Below, one piece after another: positions 4,280-6,246 of a stretch of DNA of 6,246 nt. The DNA comes from Deltaproteobacteria bacterium (GTDB taxonomy: Bacteria > Myxococcota > XYA12-FULL-58-9 > JAUUZB01): NCBI GenBank assembly GCA_030590185.1, contig JAUUZB010000277.1:1-6246 (forward strand). Reading direction: 5' to 3'. Each line of letters begins with the position of its first letter. Position 1 is the first letter of the stretch. The position numbers were made by a program, and so were the translations under genes. The notes beneath the pieces are model-generated. The model searched no databases and was not told the DNA's origin. It saw only the letters and a list, made by a program, of their open reading frames with translations.

Positions 4280-6246
4280 TCAGCGGCTGCCTCGAGCGCC
4301 GAGGAGGTACGCGGCGAACCCATAGCCGTCGAGCCGGACCGCGAGACCCCCTTCGGATGAGAACGCGACCGGAGCCGCGTCGTCGAACAGATCCCGCGCC
4401 GGGCCGCGCGCCCTCAACGCCACCGTCTCCTCCACCGGCTCCGGACCAAAGTTCACCGCGGTGACCTCGACGCCGTCGCCCTGCGGCAGGGCGTGGACCA
4501 TCACGACCAACCCCTTGCTTTGAACCTCGGGCAGCTCGACACGAACGGCCTCGGACAAGCGAAGCTCACGGCGCACCCGGAGGATCCGTTGGAGGCGCGC
4601 CACGAAGGAGTCCGGGTCGGCGAGCTGCTCCGGCAATGAGCCATAGAGCGCTGGCGCCCGCGGCAGTCCAGAGGCCGCGTTTTCCTCCCCGCTCTCGCCG
4701 AGCAGATCATGAGCACCCCGATTGACCCAACGGGTATCGCCATCCGCGAGCCAGCGCTCCAACCCGGCCCGCGGCAACGGCAGGGCGCCGACCAGATCCC
4801 AACCGGAGAGCGCGAACACGCCGGGCTGCATGGCGTTAAAAAACGCCAGGGTCAGGTGAAGTCGTTTGATCGCCTCCCGCTGCTCCGGCGCCAAGCGATC
4901 CACATCGGTGATGCCAAGGACAGCGGCGGCAACGCTGGCGGTGGTGCAGGCGACCCCTTGGGCCGACGCCGAGTTGTAGGGCGCCGCCGGTCCTGACAGC
5001 GCAGCCTTCATCGCGGCCCGCACGCGCGTCTGCAACTCCTCACCTTTCACCCGCTCGTCACCGAGCGCAAAGAGAGCCTCGCTGTGTCGACCCCCGAAGT
5101 GCGCCAGCTCCAGGGTGAGCTCGTCGTGATTCTGTAACGCATGGACCAGCTCCGCCGCGTCGATGCCGTAGTCCTGCTGCTGCCGCAGCATCAGGCGCAG
5201 GAAGCTCGCGTCCCCGGTGACCAGGGCGTGGTGGTAGGCGGGCCGGGAGATGAAATCATAGGAGAGATCAGGGCCACCCTCCCCCATCGCTTTGAGATCG
5301 TCGAGGGTGAGGTTGAGCTCCTGAAAGGAGAACCCGCCGAGTTTACGAATAGTACCGGCGATGATCTGGTTGACCGTCACCGACCAGGGATGACCCTCCG
5401 ACCAGGCCGGACCACCGCCGGGGTCGCGCTCCACCCCGAGAAAGCCGTTGGCATCCAACCGCACGAACCGTACCCCGAGCTCCCCGAGGGCGTGCAGGCA
5501 GTCGCCGATGATCAACCGATGGGCCGCAAAGGAGGGATCGGACCAGTTGAGCGCCGGTTGCCCCTGCTTGAAGTAATGCAGGTAGACCCAACGGCGATCC
5601 CGACCATCGGCGCCGCGCACCACGTCGGTCGCGCTCCAGTTCGAGTCCTTGATGCCGGGCTCAGCGAAGATCATCCGGGCGAGCTCGCCAACGATGTAAC
5701 CCCGCCCGTGCAAACGCTCGACCGTGGCAAGTGACAGACCCACCGCGTCGGCGCCCTCGGGTACGGTTGGTAGCAACGCCCAATCGGCGGCGTCGATGGC
5801 GACGAGATGAAAGAGACCCGGGTACTCCCCCACCGCCCGCTCGGCCAGGCGGAAGTCCGGTCCCTTGCCGGTGTGCCCGGGGATGATGTCACCGATGACG
5901 ATGGCGTCGTGGCGCGCGGCGGTGGCGACCAGGTCGTGGTACTCCGCCTCGTTGCCAAAGAGTGGATCGATGTCGAAACCGATCCGGTCGAAGTGACCAT
6001 CGACGCTCGGCGTGGTCTCCGCGCCGCGCAGGCCACCGGCCAGTTTCATCGGACCGGTGTGCACCGCGGTGATGCCGATCTGCTCGAGGATACCCCAGAG
6101 GCGATCGTCGCCGAGGGCGCCGAGCACCGACTGCCCCCGCGGCGTTAGGGTCGCGGCCGGGTAGGCCGTGAACCAGACCGAAGCGGCAGCCACGGCCGAC
6201 CGGGGTTGGCGACGGGCGAACGGTCGCTCCCACAGACGAGCCGTGC
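4280..6246 (-). CDS. GH13 alpha-amylase-family enzyme, trehalose-synthase-like (5' end beyond window)
   Basis: At least 654 residues of a glycoside hydrolase family 13 protein are visible. The frame stays open to the right edge. The GTG at 6191-6193 is therefore probably an internal Val: the 17 codons before it ([17 protein letters not shown]) read as protein, and the true start lies outside. Numbering from that Val: region I is GDIIPGH (Asp102, His107), region II is VRFVRLDAN (Arg245, nucleophile Asp247), region III is FSFQELN (acid/base Glu292), and region IV is LQNHDE (His356, Asp357). All three catalytic acids are present, so the enzyme should be active. Region I has Gly where most GH13 enzymes have Asn (D-x-x-x-N-H). 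A long insertion with [14 protein letters not shown] follows it. Residues about 560-635 form the C-terminal beta-sandwich ([15 protein letters not shown]). Overall it resembles proteins annotated as maltose alpha-D-glucosyltransferase/trehalose synthase, which convert maltose and trehalose. The exact subfamily and specificity are uncertain. No signal peptide can be judged. Confidence 0.83.
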   Translation of the reverse strand, partial: TARLWERPFARRQPRSAVAAASVWFTAYPAATLTPRGQSVLGALGDDRLWGILEQIGITAVHTGPMKLAGGLRGAETTPSVDGHFDRIGFDIDPLFGNEAEYHDLVATAARHDAIVIGDIIPGHTGKGPDFRLAERAVGEYPGLFHLVAIDAADWALLPTVPEGADAVGLSLATVERLHGRGYIVGELARMIFAEPGIKDSNWSATDVVRGADGRDRRWVYLHYFKQGQPALNWSDPSFAAHRLIIGDCLHALGELGVRFVRLDANGFLGVERDPGGGPAWSEGHPWSVTVNQIIAGTIRKLGGFSFQELNLTLDDLKAMGEGGPDLSYDFISRPAYHHALVTGDASFLRLMLRQQQDYGIDAAELVHALQNHDELTLELAHFGGRHSEALFALGDERVKGEELQTRVRAAMKAALSGPAAPYNSASAQGVACTTASVAAAVLGITDVDRLAPEQREAIKRLHLTLAFFNAMQPGVFALSGWDLVGALPLPRAGLERWLADGDTRWVNRGAHDLLGESGEENAASGLPRAPALYGSLPEQLADPDSFVARLQRILRVRRELRLSEAVRVELPEVQSKGLVVMVHALPQGDGVEVTAVNFGPEPVEETVALRARGPARDLFDDAAPVAFSSEGGLAVRLDGYGFAAYLLGARGSR

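Noticed and set aside
5141..5734. 197-codon plus-strand frame within the GH13 gene
   Set aside because: It lies wholly opposite conserved GH13 regions II-IV and has no recognisable motifs.

Overview
This is a GC-rich window with four protein-coding genes and one structured intergenic repeat. The best clue to the organism is the second gene. It encodes an exported protein that ends in a Gly/Thr-rich linker, a Gly-Cys pair, a short hydrophobic segment and an Arg cluster. This is the MYXO-CTERM sorting tag of Myxococcota and related former Deltaproteobacteria. Cys-rich modules of the type just before the linker are also common there. An uncultured or environmental Myxococcota member is the most likely source. 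This is inferred from protein architecture and not from a marker gene.

Layout: (1) 74-1342 (+) is a full-length LarA-type nickel-pincer racemase/epimerase. Its last codons and stop lie inside (2) a dyad-symmetric repeat at 1329-1416, of a kind scattered through many environmental genomes. (3) 1544-3103 (+) is a secreted, Asp-box (Ycf48/BNR-like) beta-propeller with a degenerate 27-bp tandem repeat coding for the Gly-Thr-Ala stalk and a MYXO-CTERM anchor. (4) 3189-4199 (+) is a cysteine protease of the bacterial transglutaminase-like family (LapG/DUF920/Peptidase_C93) with an EF-hand near its N-terminus and no visible signal peptide. (5) 4280-6246 (-) is a GH13 alpha-amylase-family enzyme, probably trehalose-synthase-like. 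It converges on gene 4, and its N-terminus runs off the right edge of the window.

The genes do not form an obvious pathway. The three plus-strand genes are separated by 201 and 85 bases and need not be one operon. The LarA cofactor genes (larB, larC, larE), a myxosortase, and LapD/LapA-type partners of the protease are all absent from the window. The points most worth following are the repeat that supplies the larA stop codon and the EF-hand/LapG-like protease without an export signal. No wholly new system is evident.
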